From JANQOH01 sp965201155 (lineage in GTDB: Bacteria > Pseudomonadota > Alphaproteobacteria > UBA7887), in contig OZ241752.1 in NCBI GenBank assembly GCA_965201155.1, positions 2,852,001-2,916,000 of the forward strand: DNA of 64,000 nucleotides. The letters run 5' to 3'. A program made the position numbers and the translations under genes. The notes under the pieces are model-generated. The model had not been told where the DNA came from. It did no database searches and worked only from the letters and a program-made list of their open reading frames with translations. Position 1 is the stretch's first letter. Each line of letters starts with the position of its first letter. This document shows, piece by piece, positions 1 to 9,729 of this stretch.

Positions 1-554
<554 letters not shown>

Positions 555-561
555 GACGGGT

Positions 562-1458
562 CTATGAAGCCGCGCTCACAGGCGCCGCTTGCTCGGCCTG
601 CGTCAAGGCCGTGAAATCGTCAATCATCCAGCGGCATATCTGCCCCGGCTGAAAATGCATGTCGCCGATCTGGCCGACCGGCGTGACTTCCGCCGCCGTG
701 CCGGTGAGGAACACTTCATCGGCGCGTTCCAGTTCCGCCGGCATGATGACGCGTTCGATCACTTCAATTCCGCGCTTTTTCGCCAGTTCGATCACGCATT
801 GGCGGGTGATGCCGTCCAGAAAGCAGTCGGGAGTGGGGGTATGCAGCTTGCCGTCGATAACGAGGAAGATATTGGCGCCGGTGGCTTCCGCAAGCCGCCC
901 GCGCCAGTCCAGCATCAGCGCGTCGTCAAAGCCCTGCGCCTCCGCGTCGTGTTTGGAGAGCGTGCAGATCATGTACAGCCCGGCGGCTTTTGCCTTGGCC
1001 GGAATCGTCGCCGGGTCAGGGCGTTTCCATTTCGACCATGCGAGCTTGATCCCCTTTAGGCGCGCGTCCGGGTCGAAATAGGAGGGCCACTGCCATGATG
1101 CGATGGCCACATGGATGGTGTTGCTTTGCGCCGACACGCCCATCATTTCACTGCCGCGCCACGCCACCGGCCGCACATAACCATCGGCAATGTCATTGCG
1201 CCGGCACACATCGTAGCACGCTTCGTCGATCTGCTCGATCGTGAAGGGAATTTCAAAGCCCAGTTGCCGCGCTGATTCGAACAGGCGCTCCGTATGCGCC
1301 CGGAGGCGGAAGATGACCCCGCCATAGACGCGCTCGCCTTCGAAAACGCTGGAAGCATAATGCAGCCCGTGGCTCAGCACGTGCAGTTTCGCCTCGCGCC
1401 ACGGCGTTATCGCCCCGTCGAGCCATATGCAGCCGTCGCGATCTCCGAAGTCGAGCAT
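562..1458 (-). CDS. ilvE: Branched-chain amino acid aminotransferase
   Basis: PLP-dependent class IV aminotransferase (298 aa) that transfers amino groups between glutamate and the 2-keto acids of valine, leucine and isoleucine. Visible family signatures: HGLHYASSVFEGERVY near residues 30-45, the Schiff-base lysine in TIPAKAKAAG (K157 by alignment with E. coli IlvE), LAEATGANIFLV, and FLTGTAAEVTPV near the C-terminus. Length is normal for the family. ATG start at 1456-1458. It is divergent from the MarR gene, and alaS follows 7 bases downstream. Function is secure; some fold-type IV enzymes prefer D-amino acids or 4-amino-4-deoxychorismate, but the motifs here fit IlvE best. Confidence 0.92.
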   Translation of the reverse strand: MLDFGDRDGCIWLDGAITPWREAKLHVLSHGLHYASSVFEGERVYGGVIFRLRAHTERLFESARQLGFEIPFTIEQIDEACYDVCRRNDIADGYVRPVAWRGSEMMGVSAQSNTIHVAIASWQWPSYFDPDARLKGIKLAWSKWKRPDPATIPAKAKAAGLYMICTLSKHDAEAQGFDDALMLDWRGRLAEATGANIFLVIDGKLHTPTPDCFLDGITRQCVIELAKKRGIEVIERVIMPAELERADEVFLTGTAAEVTPVGQIGDMHFQPGQICRWMIDDFTALTQAEQAAPVSAAS

Positions 1459-1536
1459 GGGTGTGCTTTCTCCCCGCCTGCGTCTGTTGCCGCCCCGGTC
1501 CCGTCAGCGATCACGCGAGCAGAGAAGGGGTTGCGC

Positions 1537-1565
1537 ACGCTAGCCGCAGCAGGCATATATGTCAA
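1537..1565 (-). promoter_or_regulatory. Candidate promoter for ilvE
   Basis: In the 108-bp divergent gap a TTGACA box (reverse strand, 1565-1560) is followed after 17 bases by TAGCGT (1542-1537). This would give a leader of about 70 nt before ilvE. The TTGACA box lies directly against the start of the MarR gene, so a bound MarR protein could affect both directions. The -10 box is a weak match; this is inference. Confidence 0.3.
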
Positions 1566-1566
1566 C

Positions 1567-2058
1567 ATGACTGACGCAAAATCGCCGGTAAACCCGCTGT
1601 TTCTGCGTGAACAGGAACTCAACCACGGCATGGAGCTCCTGTTCTATGCTTACCGCGATTTCATCGCCGTGCCGGATCGTATTCTTGCCCCTCTGGGGTT
1701 CGGGCGCGCACATCACCGCGTCATCTATTTCGTCGGCCGCAATCCCGGCATCTCGGTGGCGCGTTTGCTCGATATTCTGAAGATCACCAAACAGAGCCTC
1801 AGCCGCGTGCTCGGTGAGCTGGTGCGCTCGGGCTACGTGAAACAGGTCAAGGGCCTGCAGGACCGGCGGAAGCGCCTGCTCAGCCTGACCGAAAAGGGGC
1901 GGGAACTGGAGCAGCGCCTCTCCCGCGCGCTGCGCGGACGCCTCGCCCGCGCCTATCGCGACGCCGGCGGTGAGGCGGTCGAGGGGTTCTCCAGCGTCCT
2001 GTTCGGCCTGATGACGGAGGAAGACCGCGCCCGCTTTGAAAAGCGCAGCGCCGCGTGA
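1567..2058 (+). CDS. petP: MarR-family transcriptional regulator (PetP-like)
   Basis: A 163-aa DNA-binding regulator. The winged helix-turn-helix covers about residues 50-115 (ISVARLLDILKITKQSLSRVL, then the wing with KGLQDRRKRLLSLTEKG, the usual MarR D-x-R signature). The ATG at 1567 was chosen because the family fold begins here; longer upstream readings run into the divergent ilvE promoter. Its end overlaps the GTG of the response regulator by 4 bases, so the two are translationally coupled. A MarR gene joined to an OmpR-type regulator is the arrangement described for petP-petR in Rhodobacter capsulatus, so I use that name by synteny. What it controls here is unknown. Confidence 0.85.
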   Translation: MTDAKSPVNPLFLREQELNHGMELLFYAYRDFIAVPDRILAPLGFGRAHHRVIYFVGRNPGISVARLLDILKITKQSLSRVLGELVRSGYVKQVKGLQDRRKRLLSLTEKGRELEQRLSRALRGRLARAYRDAGGEAVEGFSSVLFGLMTEEDRARFEKRSAA

Positions 2059-2729
2059 CTGCGCCCGGCGACAGCGCTCATGTGCTGGTGGTCGATGATG
2101 ATGAGCGTCTGCGCCGGCTGCTGAGCCGCTATCTGCGGGAAAACGGTTTTCTGGTCGCCACTGCGCGCGATGCTGCCGACGCCCGCGCCAAGCTTGCCAG
2201 CCTGTCATTCGACCTGCTGGTGCTTGATGTGATGATGCCGGGAGAAAGCGGTATCGACCTCGCCCGCGCACTCCGCCGCGCTGATGACCAGCCCATTCTC
2301 ATGCTCACCGCCATGGATTCGCCCGAAGCCAGGATCGCGGGGTTGGAAAGCGGCGTCGACGACTATCTCGCAAAGCCCTTCGAACCGCGTGAACTGGTGC
2401 TGCGCCTTCATGCGATCCTGCGCCGCAGCCGCCCGCCGCGGCGCGCCGTCCATTTCGGTGACTTTACCTTTGATCCCGCGGCCGGCGTGCTGCGCCGGCG
2501 CGGCGCCCCGGTGGCGCTGAGCGCCGCAGAGACCGGCCTGCTGCGGGCCCTGACCCGGCGGCCCGGCGCCGCCGTGCCGCGCCCGGCCCTGAGCGAAACC
2601 GGCGGCGTCGCCGAACGCTCCGTCGATGTCCAGATCAACCGCCTGCGGCGCAAGATCGAACCCGATCCACGCCGCCCGCGCCACTTGATGACCATGCGCG
2701 GACAGGGTTATGTCCTGCGCGCGGACTGA
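2055..2729 (+). CDS. petR: OmpR-family response regulator (PetR-like)
   Basis: A 224-aa two-component response regulator. The receiver domain (residues 8-120) has acidic residues DDD 14-16, phospho-acceptor D58 in LLVLDVMMPGESG, the conserved Thr in LMLTA and Lys in YLAKPFEP. The C-terminal winged helix (about 130-222) has the typical RSVDVQINRLRRKIEPD and RGQGYVL elements. The start is GTG at 2055, overlapping the MarR stop codon. The cognate kinase gene begins 18 bases downstream, so MarR, regulator and kinase form one operon. Confidence 0.9.
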   Translation: MTAPGDSAHVLVVDDDERLRRLLSRYLRENGFLVATARDAADARAKLASLSFDLLVLDVMMPGESGIDLARALRRADDQPILMLTAMDSPEARIAGLESGVDDYLAKPFEPRELVLRLHAILRRSRPPRRAVHFGDFTFDPAAGVLRRRGAPVALSAAETGLLRALTRRPGAAVPRPALSETGGVAERSVDVQINRLRRKIEPDPRRPRHLMTMRGQGYVLRAD

Positions 2730-2747
2730 ACCGCTGGCGCCACCCCC

Positions 2748-4058
2748 ATGAGCCGCGTGCGCCGCCTGCTGCCGCGCGGTCTGTTTGCCCGGTCGCTGCT
2801 GATCGTGCTCATCCCCCTGGTCGCCCTGCAGGCCGTATCCGCGTTCATTTTCTATGACCGGCACTGGAATGATGTCGGGCGCCGTCTCGCCCGCAGTCTC
2901 GCCGGCGACGTCAGCATGTTGGCCGAGGCCGTGGAAAACCCCGGCATCGAGTCACAATGGCTGCTGGAACGCGCTCCCGACCATTTCGGCATGGACGCCC
3001 ACTTTGAGCCGGGAGAACGCCTCTCCGAACCCACGCCGGAGCGGGTATCCGGCTCCATCGATCGCATGGTCGCCGCCGTCTTCCCGGAAATGCTCGAATA
3101 TCCTTTCCGGTTCGACAGCCGCAGCGCGCCGGGACGGGTGGAAATCGCGGTCGAACTGCCATCGGGAGTGCTGCAGGTTTCCACTTCGCGCAAACGTCTG
3201 TTCAGTTCCACAACCTATATTTTCATCCTGTGGATGTGCGGGACCTCGGTCGTTCTGTTCGCCATTGCGGTCTATTTTCTGCGCCGGCAGGTCGCGCCCA
3301 TTCGCCGCCTCGCGCAGGCCGCGGAAAATTTCGGCAAGGGCCTGCCGAGCCCGGATATCAAGTTGCAGGGTGCGCGTGAAGTGCGCCAGGCGGCGCGCGC
3401 CTTTCTGCTCATGCGTGAGCGCATCCAGCGCCATGTCACCCAGCGCACCGACATGCTGGCAGGCGTCAGCCATGACCTGCGCACCCCCCTGACGCGCATG
3501 AAATTGCAGCTCGCCATGCTGGGCAACGACGATGCCGTGGACGAACTCGCGGCCGATGTTTCCGACATGGAGCGCATGATCGAAGCATATCTGGCCTTCG
3601 CGCGCGGGGAAGGGGAGGAAGAGGCCGCTGACACCGACTTCGACTTGCTGCTCGAGTCGGTGATGGCGTCTGCGCGGCGCCGCGGTGACTCACTGGCGCT
3701 CGACAACCGCGCGCCCGGCTTGCGCCTTACATTGCGCGCCGACGCCATCCGCCGCGCCCTCACCAATCTCATTGACAATGCCATTCGCCACGGCCGGGCG
3801 GCCATCGTGACCGTGGTGCAGCGCGGTCGCAATGTCGTCCTGACCGTGGATGATGACGGCCCCGGCATCCCGCCCGCCGGCCGTGAAAAGGTATTCCGGC
3901 CTTTTGTCCGGCTCGACGAGGCGCGCGCCAGCGACGGCGGAGGCTCCGGTCTGGGTCTCACCATCGCCCGCGACGCCGTTCGCAATCACGGCGGCGACAT
4001 CACGCTCGGCGACTCGCCGCAAGGCGGCCTGCGCGCGCAAATCACCTTGCCGCTGTAG
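2748..4058 (+). CDS. Sensor histidine kinase, EnvZ-type
   Basis: A 436-aa inner-membrane sensor kinase paired with the upstream OmpR-type regulator. In order: membrane segment 1 (about residues 15-35), a periplasmic region of about 125 residues, membrane segment 2 (about 160-180), a HAMP linker, the HisKA helix with phospho-acceptor H242 in SHDLRTPLTRMK, and an HATPase domain with N box (LTNLIDNAIRHG), G1 box (DDDGPGIPP) and G2 box (GGSGLGLTIARD). The input signal cannot be read from the sequence. Confidence 0.9.
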   Translation: MSRVRRLLPRGLFARSLLIVLIPLVALQAVSAFIFYDRHWNDVGRRLARSLAGDVSMLAEAVENPGIESQWLLERAPDHFGMDAHFEPGERLSEPTPERVSGSIDRMVAAVFPEMLEYPFRFDSRSAPGRVEIAVELPSGVLQVSTSRKRLFSSTTYIFILWMCGTSVVLFAIAVYFLRRQVAPIRRLAQAAENFGKGLPSPDIKLQGAREVRQAARAFLLMRERIQRHVTQRTDMLAGVSHDLRTPLTRMKLQLAMLGNDDAVDELAADVSDMERMIEAYLAFARGEGEEEAADTDFDLLLESVMASARRRGDSLALDNRAPGLRLTLRADAIRRALTNLIDNAIRHGRAAIVTVVQRGRNVVLTVDDDGPGIPPAGREKVFRPFVRLDEARASDGGGSGLGLTIARDAVRNHGGDITLGDSPQGGLRAQITLPL

Positions 4059-4079
4059 CAACGAGGGATACGAGCGCGC

Positions 4080-5294
4080 ATGGCGGACAGCACGACCGAC
4101 CGGGACAATGGCGTGATCCGGGTCGGGCTTGTGGGCCTCGGCCTTGCGGCGCAGGCGCATATCAAGGCCTATGCCAGCCACCCCGGAGCGCAGCTTGCGG
4201 CGCTGTGCGACCTGGACCGCGAGCGCGCCGAACGCATGGCGCGGAAACATCGCGTCCCGCATGTTCATACCGACTACGAACAGATGCTGCGCCGCGGCGA
4301 TATCGACATGGTGGACATAACAACGCCCACCCATCTGCACGCCCCCATGTCGCTGGCAGCGCTGGCGGCCGGCAAGCATGTGCTGTGCGAAAAACCCCTG
4401 TGCCGCAGCATCGCCGAGGGCGAGGCCGTGATTGCTGCCGCAGCGGCGCGCAGTCTCAAGGTTGGTGTCGGCGAAACCTACGTGTTTCACACCTCGCATA
4501 TGAAGGCGCGCGAATTGATCGCCGACGGCGCCATCGGTCAGCCCCTGCAGATCCGGCAGCGGCACGGCGCCTGGCTGGCGCGCCCCCACGCCTCCCTTGC
4601 CGCGCGCCCGCAGGACCGCGAATGGCGCGTCGATCCTGTCCTCTCCGGGGGCGGCGCTTTTCCGTGGATTTTTGACCATGCCGTGCATTTCTTCGCTGCG
4701 GCGGAATACTTCGCGCTCGATCGCCCGATCGCCGAAGTCTACGCCATGACGGCGCCGGCCGCTTCGGACCGGCGCCGTTCCGGCGCCGAACACGACCCAT
4801 ACCAAAGCGCCGAAATCGACATCCCCATCATCACCTTTCGCTTTGCGGACCCGGCCCGCCACGGTGTCTGGATGCGCGCCGAACGCCTGAACGGAAAATT
4901 CGACCCGATGCGCGGCTTCAGCACCGCCATCATCGGCAGCGACGGAATGATCGAAGTCCTCGGCGAGGGCGGCGGCGGCCTGTTCTGGCAGGGCAAGGCG
5001 CAGCATCTGCTGCTCCATCGCGAGGGGCGCGAGACCCGGGCGTTTCGCTTCGAGGAAGGCGGCGATGACCTGTGGCGCTCGGAGATCAACTATTACAGCC
5101 GCGGCCACATCAATCAGGTGCATCATTTCCTCGGCGCCCTGGCGGCCGGCCGCCACCCGCGCTACGGCGCTGCCGACGGGCTGCGCGCGGTGCGCTGCAC
5201 GCTGGCGGCGATCCGCTCGGCGCAGCTTGGGCAGCCGGTCCGCGTCGATGCCGTGGCCGCCGACTACACGGCGTTCGAGGCGTCCGGGCGCTGA
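4080..5294 (+). CDS. Gfo/Idh/MocA-family oxidoreductase
   Basis: A 404-aa NAD(P)-dependent dehydrogenase of the glucose-fructose oxidoreductase/inositol dehydrogenase family. The Rossmann domain opens with VGLVGLGLAAQAHIKAY and carries the family EKP motif (LCEKPLCRS, about residues 102-110). The C-terminal alpha/beta substrate domain follows. Substrates of this family are usually sugars, inositols or sugar-like metabolites; the actual one cannot be told. It starts 21 bases after the kinase gene and its last 31 bases overlap the convergent rsmE gene. A second, divergent member of the family lies at 19848-21011. Confidence 0.8.
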   Translation: MADSTTDRDNGVIRVGLVGLGLAAQAHIKAYASHPGAQLAALCDLDRERAERMARKHRVPHVHTDYEQMLRRGDIDMVDITTPTHLHAPMSLAALAAGKHVLCEKPLCRSIAEGEAVIAAAAARSLKVGVGETYVFHTSHMKARELIADGAIGQPLQIRQRHGAWLARPHASLAARPQDREWRVDPVLSGGGAFPWIFDHAVHFFAAAEYFALDRPIAEVYAMTAPAASDRRRSGAEHDPYQSAEIDIPIITFRFADPARHGVWMRAERLNGKFDPMRGFSTAIIGSDGMIEVLGEGGGGLFWQGKAQHLLLHREGRETRAFRFEEGGDDLWRSEINYYSRGHINQVHHFLGALAAGRHPRYGAADGLRAVRCTLAAIRSAQLGQPVRVDAVAADYTAFEASGR

Positions 5295-6013
5295 GCGGCC
5301 AGCGCGTGCCACAGCGTCAGCAAGGCCAGTGCTGCCGTTTCGGCGCGCAGGACATTGGGCCCCAGCGACACCGGCATCGCGCCCTCGCACACAGCCAGCG
5401 CGCGCCGTTCCTCGTCGGCAAAGCCGCCTTCCGGCCCCACCAGAAGAATGGCGTCTGCCCCGCCGGTAAGCTGCGAAAACACTTCCCCCGGCGCCCGCCC
5501 ATGCCGCTCGCCCCACACCAGCGCCGCGCCATTTCGGGCGCTATCCGCCAGCAGGTCCGCCAGCGCTACGGGCGGGGCGATCGCCGGCACATCGAGCCGC
5601 CCGCATTGCTCGGCCGCTTCCACCGCATGGGCGCGCAGCCGCTCGGGCCGCGACAACCCCGCTGCCGTGCGCTGCATGAGTACCGGCTGCAGCGCGCCGA
5701 CGCCGAGTTCCACCGCTTTCTCCACCAGCATTTCCAGCCGTGCCCGCCGGATCGGCGAAAAGGCGAGCACGGGTCCCGTCGCGTCCGGTTGGGGACGCAG
5801 CTGCGCGGTCAGCGATATGCGCCATGCGCGCCGCTCTGCCGGCGCCAGCGCGCCCAGCCATTCGCCGTCGCGACCGTTGAACAGGGCCACGGGCGCACCG
5901 GTGCCGAGCCGCATTACCCGGCGCAAATAATGCATCTGCGCATCATCCAGCATCGCGTCTGCCCCGGCGGAAAGCGGCGTGTCCACATACAGGCGGGCGG
6001 CGACCGGCTTCAT
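5264..6013 (-). CDS. rsmE: 16S rRNA (uracil-1498-N3)-methyltransferase
   Basis: SPOUT-class enzyme (249 aa) that methylates N3 of U1498 in 16S rRNA on the assembled 30S subunit. It has the N-terminal PUA-like domain (HYLRRVMRLGTGAPVALFNG), the LEMLVEKAVELGVGALQPV helix and the C-terminal knot (ILLVGPEGGFADEE, then LGPNVLRAETAAL). Length is normal. It is divergent from ubiA with a 35-bp gap, and its 3' end overlaps the preceding convergent gene. Confidence 0.93.
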   Translation of the reverse strand: MKPVAARLYVDTPLSAGADAMLDDAQMHYLRRVMRLGTGAPVALFNGRDGEWLGALAPAERRAWRISLTAQLRPQPDATGPVLAFSPIRRARLEMLVEKAVELGVGALQPVLMQRTAAGLSRPERLRAHAVEAAEQCGRLDVPAIAPPVALADLLADSARNGAALVWGERHGRAPGEVFSQLTGGADAILLVGPEGGFADEERRALAVCEGAMPVSLGPNVLRAETAALALLTLWHALAAQRPDASNAV

Positions 6014-6048
6014 GGCTGCATCATACCCCGGCCTTGCGGCGCCGCGCG

Positions 6049-6912
6049 ATGACCGAGCATACCCTCGGAACCCGGGTCACCGACTACGCCCGGCTGGCGC
6101 GCGCCCATCAGCCGACCGGATTTCTACTGCTGATGTGGCCGTGCTGGTGGGCCGTGGCGCTGGCCTGGCCCGGCGCCGCTGAAGGCCTCCCGTTGCTGGT
6201 GCTGTTTTTCGTCGGCGCCGCCGTCATGCGCGCTGCCGGCTGTGTCTGGAACGACATTACGGACCGCGAATTCGATGCGCAGGTGGCGCGTACCTGTGAC
6301 CGCCCCATCGCCAGCGGTCGTATTTCGGTGCTGCATGGTGCGGTGTTCATGGCTGCGCTGGCGTTGGCGGGCCTCATGGTGCTGCTGCAACTGGAACCCG
6401 CAGCCATTGCCGTCGGGCTGGTGTCCGTATTGCTGATCCTGCCCTATCCCTACATGAAGCGCATCACCTGGTGGCCGCAGGCGTGGCTGGGCCTCACATT
6501 CAACTGGGGGGCGCTGGTCGGCTGGGCCGCCGCCACTGGAGGTCTGGCCTGGCCCGCCCTCGCGCTTTATGCCGGCGGCATCGCCTGGACGCTCGGTTAC
6601 GATACCATTTATGCGCATCAGGACCGCGCGGATGACACATTGATCGGTGTGAAATCCTCGGCATTGTGGCTGGGTGCGCGCACCCGTCCGGCGCTATGGC
6701 TGTTTTACGCCCTGTGTCTGGTCGGCCTGGCTGCCGCTGCTGCGCTCGCCGGCGCGGCATGGCCGGCATGGGCAGGTCTTGCCGCTTCCGCGCCGGTCCT
6801 CGCATGGCAGGTCGTGACACTCGACATTGACCACCCCGCCAATTGCGCTGTCCGCTTCCGCGCCAACAACGCATTCGCCATCATCATCTTCCTCGGCTTC
6901 CTGGCCGGCTGA
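6049..6912 (+). CDS. ubiA: 4-hydroxybenzoate polyprenyltransferase
   Basis: Integral-membrane prenyltransferase (287 aa) that attaches the polyprenyl tail to 4-hydroxybenzoate in ubiquinone synthesis. Both aspartate-rich Mg-diphosphate motifs are visible: NDITDREFD (residues 68-76) and DTIYAHQDRADD (185-196). The rest is made of about nine hydrophobic segments. I chose the ATG at 6049 rather than the TTG 15 bases upstream, since it gives the usual N-terminus. The GT39-like gene follows 15 bases later on the same strand. Confidence 0.92.
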   Translation: MTEHTLGTRVTDYARLARAHQPTGFLLLMWPCWWAVALAWPGAAEGLPLLVLFFVGAAVMRAAGCVWNDITDREFDAQVARTCDRPIASGRISVLHGAVFMAALALAGLMVLLQLEPAAIAVGLVSVLLILPYPYMKRITWWPQAWLGLTFNWGALVGWAAATGGLAWPALALYAGGIAWTLGYDTIYAHQDRADDTLIGVKSSALWLGARTRPALWLFYALCLVGLAAAAALAGAAWPAWAGLAASAPVLAWQVVTLDIDHPANCAVRFRANNAFAIIIFLGFLAG

Positions 6913-6927
6913 ACGGGCGGCGCGGCG

Positions 6928-8430
6928 ATGAGAGAAGTGCTGAAGCGACCCGCAGCGGCGGTGGCTGCCTTGTGCGCCGCTCAAATCACCTTCTGGACCC
7001 TGGCGCCGGCGCTGACCCATATGGCGCCGCCCCTCGACGTGGTGGAAATGCTGGTCTGGGGCCGGGAAGGCGTGGTCGCAACCTACAAGCATCCGAACTT
7101 GCCGGGGCTGCTGCTGGCGGCTGTTGAACGCCTTGCGCCGGGCGCCGTGTGGCCGGCCCTGGGTGTCGCCCAACTGTGCGTCGCAGCCGCGTTCATCGCC
7201 GTCTGGCTGCTCGGACGCGACTTGCTGGGCGATGCTCGCGCGCTGGCCGGAGTGCTGCTCCTGACCGGGATCTTCCATTATTCATGGCCGACGCCGGAGG
7301 TAAATCACAATCTGGTTCAAATGCCGCTCTGGGCCTGGACCATCCTGGCCCTGTGGCGAGCCGTGCAGCGCGGTACGCTCGCCTGGTGGCTCGTACTCGG
7401 CACCCTCGCGGGTCTGTCTTTATGGGCAAAATATTCCTCAGGGCTGCTGCTCGTCGCCGCGGCGCTGTGGCTGCTTGCGGATTCCCATGCGCGGCGCTGC
7501 CTCGCCGGACCGGGGCCGTGGGCGGCGCTGGGAGCGTTTCTGCTTGTGGCCGCGCCGCAGGCGCATTTCATATTCCAGAGTGATTTCCTGCCGTTTCGCT
7601 ACGCCATGGGGCGCGCCGACGTCGCCGGGGGAGCGCTTTCCTTTCTCGCCGCCCAACTGGCGAATCATGGCGTGTTTCTGGGGATGGCAGTGCTGGCGGG
7701 CTTGTTCGGTGCCGGCGCCGCGCAGCGGCCGCCGGATGAGGCCCGCGCTCGGCTGTTCCTGCTCATCATGGGTCTCGGTCCGGCATTGCTGGCGACGGCG
7801 CTGGCAGCCATTGCCGGCACGGGCCTGAGGGACATGTGGGGAATGCCGATGTTCAATCTGTCCGGCCTGTTACTGGCGGGGCTGTTGCCGGGGCGGCTGA
7901 ACGGGCGTCGTGTGGCGCGCCTGGGCGTGCTCGCGGGAATCTTGCTGACTGCCTTGCCGGCGGCCTATGCCACGGCCCTGCTGGTCCAGGCCGACAGCGC
8001 CGGCAAGCCGTGGCGCGCCCTGTGGCCGCAGGAGGCCATCGCTGACAGGCTGCTTGAGGGTTATCGGCGCGAAACCGGAACCCTGCCGCAAATCGTCGCC
8101 GGCCCGGTATGGGAGGCCGGACTGGTGGCGCTGAAGGCGCCCGGGGCGCCGTCCGTGTCGATCGACGCCGAGGCGCGCAAATCACCCTGGGCCGGCGCCG
8201 CGCATATTCACCGCCATGGCGCCCTTGCGGTATGGCCAACCGGCGCCGAACCGGCGCCGGCGCTGGCGGCGCTGATTGCCGGCCGTCCCCTGCGGCAAGA
8301 GCTGTTTCCCTGGAGCACCAATCCCGCCGCCGCGCCGATCCGACTCACCTGGACGGTGATTCCACCGGCGCCTCGCGAAACACATACAGGCGGTTCAGCA
8401 GGTAGGTCAGCACCGCTGCCAGTGCCGTGA
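6928..8430 (+). CDS. ArnT-like membrane glycosyltransferase (GT39/PMT superfamily)
   Basis: A 500-aa polytopic membrane protein with roughly ten to twelve hydrophobic segments and a first-loop acidic motif (PPLDVVEMLVWGREG) followed by KHPNLPG. This layout is typical of dolichyl-phosphomannose-mannosyltransferase/ArnT-type enzymes, which move a sugar from a polyprenyl-phosphate carrier to lipid or protein on the periplasmic side. The nearby UXS, GT2 and GtrA genes could make and flip that lipid-linked sugar. Its last 86 bases overlap the convergent GtrA gene. The acceptor is unknown. Confidence 0.75.
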   Translation: MREVLKRPAAAVAALCAAQITFWTLAPALTHMAPPLDVVEMLVWGREGVVATYKHPNLPGLLLAAVERLAPGAVWPALGVAQLCVAAAFIAVWLLGRDLLGDARALAGVLLLTGIFHYSWPTPEVNHNLVQMPLWAWTILALWRAVQRGTLAWWLVLGTLAGLSLWAKYSSGLLLVAAALWLLADSHARRCLAGPGPWAALGAFLLVAAPQAHFIFQSDFLPFRYAMGRADVAGGALSFLAAQLANHGVFLGMAVLAGLFGAGAAQRPPDEARARLFLLIMGLGPALLATALAAIAGTGLRDMWGMPMFNLSGLLLAGLLPGRLNGRRVARLGVLAGILLTALPAAYATALLVQADSAGKPWRALWPQEAIADRLLEGYRRETGTLPQIVAGPVWEAGLVALKAPGAPSVSIDAEARKSPWAGAAHIHRHGALAVWPTGAEPAPALAALIAGRPLRQELFPWSTNPAAAPIRLTWTVIPPAPRETHTGGSAGRSAPLPVP

Positions 8431-8761
8431 ACAGGACGAACCCCGGGCGGTAGTCAAGCCCCGCAATGTCTGCCCACACCGCCATGGCGCCGCCATGCAG
8501 CGCGACGACGGCGGCGTAGGAGCCAAGAAAGCGGGGGGCCGCCCGACGATGCGGCGCCCGGCTTCGCAAAACGAAAAACCGGTTGCCGATATAGGAGACC
8601 GTGATGCCGCACACGGCCGCTGCCGCATTGGCAAGCGCCACCGACGCCATGCCGGCGCCTTCCACGAGCGCGGTCAGCGCCGCATAATGCACGGCGGTGG
8701 CGAACAGTCCGTTCACGACAAAGCGCAGGATACGCCCTGCTTCCTGTCCCGGGCCGGGCAT
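8345..8761 (-). CDS. GtrA-family membrane protein
   Basis: A 138-aa protein with four predicted membrane segments and the GtrA signatures RFVVNGLFATAVHYAAL near the start, SYIGNRFFVLR in the middle and YLLNRLYVFRE at the end. GtrA proteins are thought to move polyprenyl-linked sugars across the inner membrane. The ATG (8759-8761) overlaps the TAA of the upstream GT2 gene as TAATG, so translation is coupled; the longer reading on this frame lies inside that gene and is rejected. Confidence 0.85.
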   Translation of the reverse strand: MPGPGQEAGRILRFVVNGLFATAVHYAALTALVEGAGMASVALANAAAAVCGITVSYIGNRFFVLRSRAPHRRAAPRFLGSYAAVVALHGGAMAVWADIAGLDYRPGFVLFTALAAVLTYLLNRLYVFREAPVESPSR

Positions 8762-9729
8762 TATCCCCCGCGTGCGGACGGAGCAGCGGCGAATTCGATC
8801 TCCCGGATCAACGACACGGCCGCCGCCTCGAGATCTGCTGGCGAACGATAGCCGATTGCATTCATGATGAGCGCCATAAGGCTGAGAAGACCTGTCTGCA
8901 GGAACACCAGAATCAGGAAGCTGATCACCAGGGTCAGCCAGCCCGGCGTAACATGGCCGGTGAGCTTCAGCATCAGACCGGCCAGAAAGATGAGGACCCC
9001 GGACACGGCCGCTCCGGCGCACGCGGCGCCCATTCGGGTGAGCACCGCGTCGTCGAACACGGAAACGGCGCGGATAGCGTGCAGCGCCAGATCATAGAAT
9101 TTCATACGCGACTGACCGCGGTAACGGCGCCCGCGGTCGCAACGGATCTGCACCTGCCGGACGCGTGACTTGAGAAGTGCCGCGGCGACGTGAATCCGCG
9201 TTTCCTGCATCGCGGTGAGACGCAGCAGCGCCTTCCGTTCGAGCGCGCAGAAATTGCCGAAATGAATCTGGTGTCCGGTCAGCAGGCGGAAGAACCAGCG
9301 ATACAGCCGGTAGAACGCGCGAAACGGCAGCGACTCGGTGCGCCGGCCGCGGCGCGCGGCGGCGGCATCGCAGCCGGGGGTGATGGCGGCAATCAGGCGC
9401 GGCACGTCTTCCGGCCGGTCCTCTCCGTCGCTGTCCATGACCACCGCGCCCGCATAACGGGTTTCCCGGGCCGCTTCCACGAGGCCCACTGAGATGGCGA
9501 TCTGGTGCCCGACATTGCGCTTCAGGCGAATGATGCTTCCCCTCAGACCGGCGTCGGCAATGGCGTCGATCTGCGGCGGCTCATTCAGCGAGCCGTCATC
9601 CACCGCCACGATTTCGAGCGACGCGCCGGCCTCGACCGCGGCGAGTTCGCGGCACAGCCGCGTGAAGGACGCCCCGTCCTCGAAGACAGGCGTGACGACC
9701 GCCCAGACGCTGTCACGATGCGCCGGCAT
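8761..9729 (-). CDS. Family 2 glycosyltransferase, polyprenyl-phosphate type
   Basis: A 322-aa enzyme resembling ArnC/GtrB/dolichol-phosphate-mannose synthases. The GT-A domain opens with WAVVTPVFEDG, has the nucleotide-binding VAVDDGS and the metal-binding MDSDGEDRPED, and two hydrophobic segments near residues 225-295 anchor it in the membrane. It should transfer a sugar from a UDP donor to undecaprenyl phosphate. It overlaps the UXS-like gene by 17 bases and the GtrA gene by one, so UXS, GT2 and GtrA form one tight operon. Confidence 0.85.
   Translation of the reverse strand: MPAHRDSVWAVVTPVFEDGASFTRLCRELAAVEAGASLEIVAVDDGSLNEPPQIDAIADAGLRGSIIRLKRNVGHQIAISVGLVEAARETRYAGAVVMDSDGEDRPEDVPRLIAAITPGCDAAAARRGRRTESLPFRAFYRLYRWFFRLLTGHQIHFGNFCALERKALLRLTAMQETRIHVAAALLKSRVRQVQIRCDRGRRYRGQSRMKFYDLALHAIRAVSVFDDAVLTRMGAACAGAAVSGVLIFLAGLMLKLTGHVTPGWLTLVISFLILVFLQTGLLSLMALIMNAIGYRSPADLEAAAVSLIREIEFAAAPSARGG

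Noticed and set aside
8345..8430. Frameshift between the ArnT-like and GtrA genes
   Set aside because: The 86-base overlap is between convergent genes on opposite strands; both proteins end normally, so no frameshift is needed.
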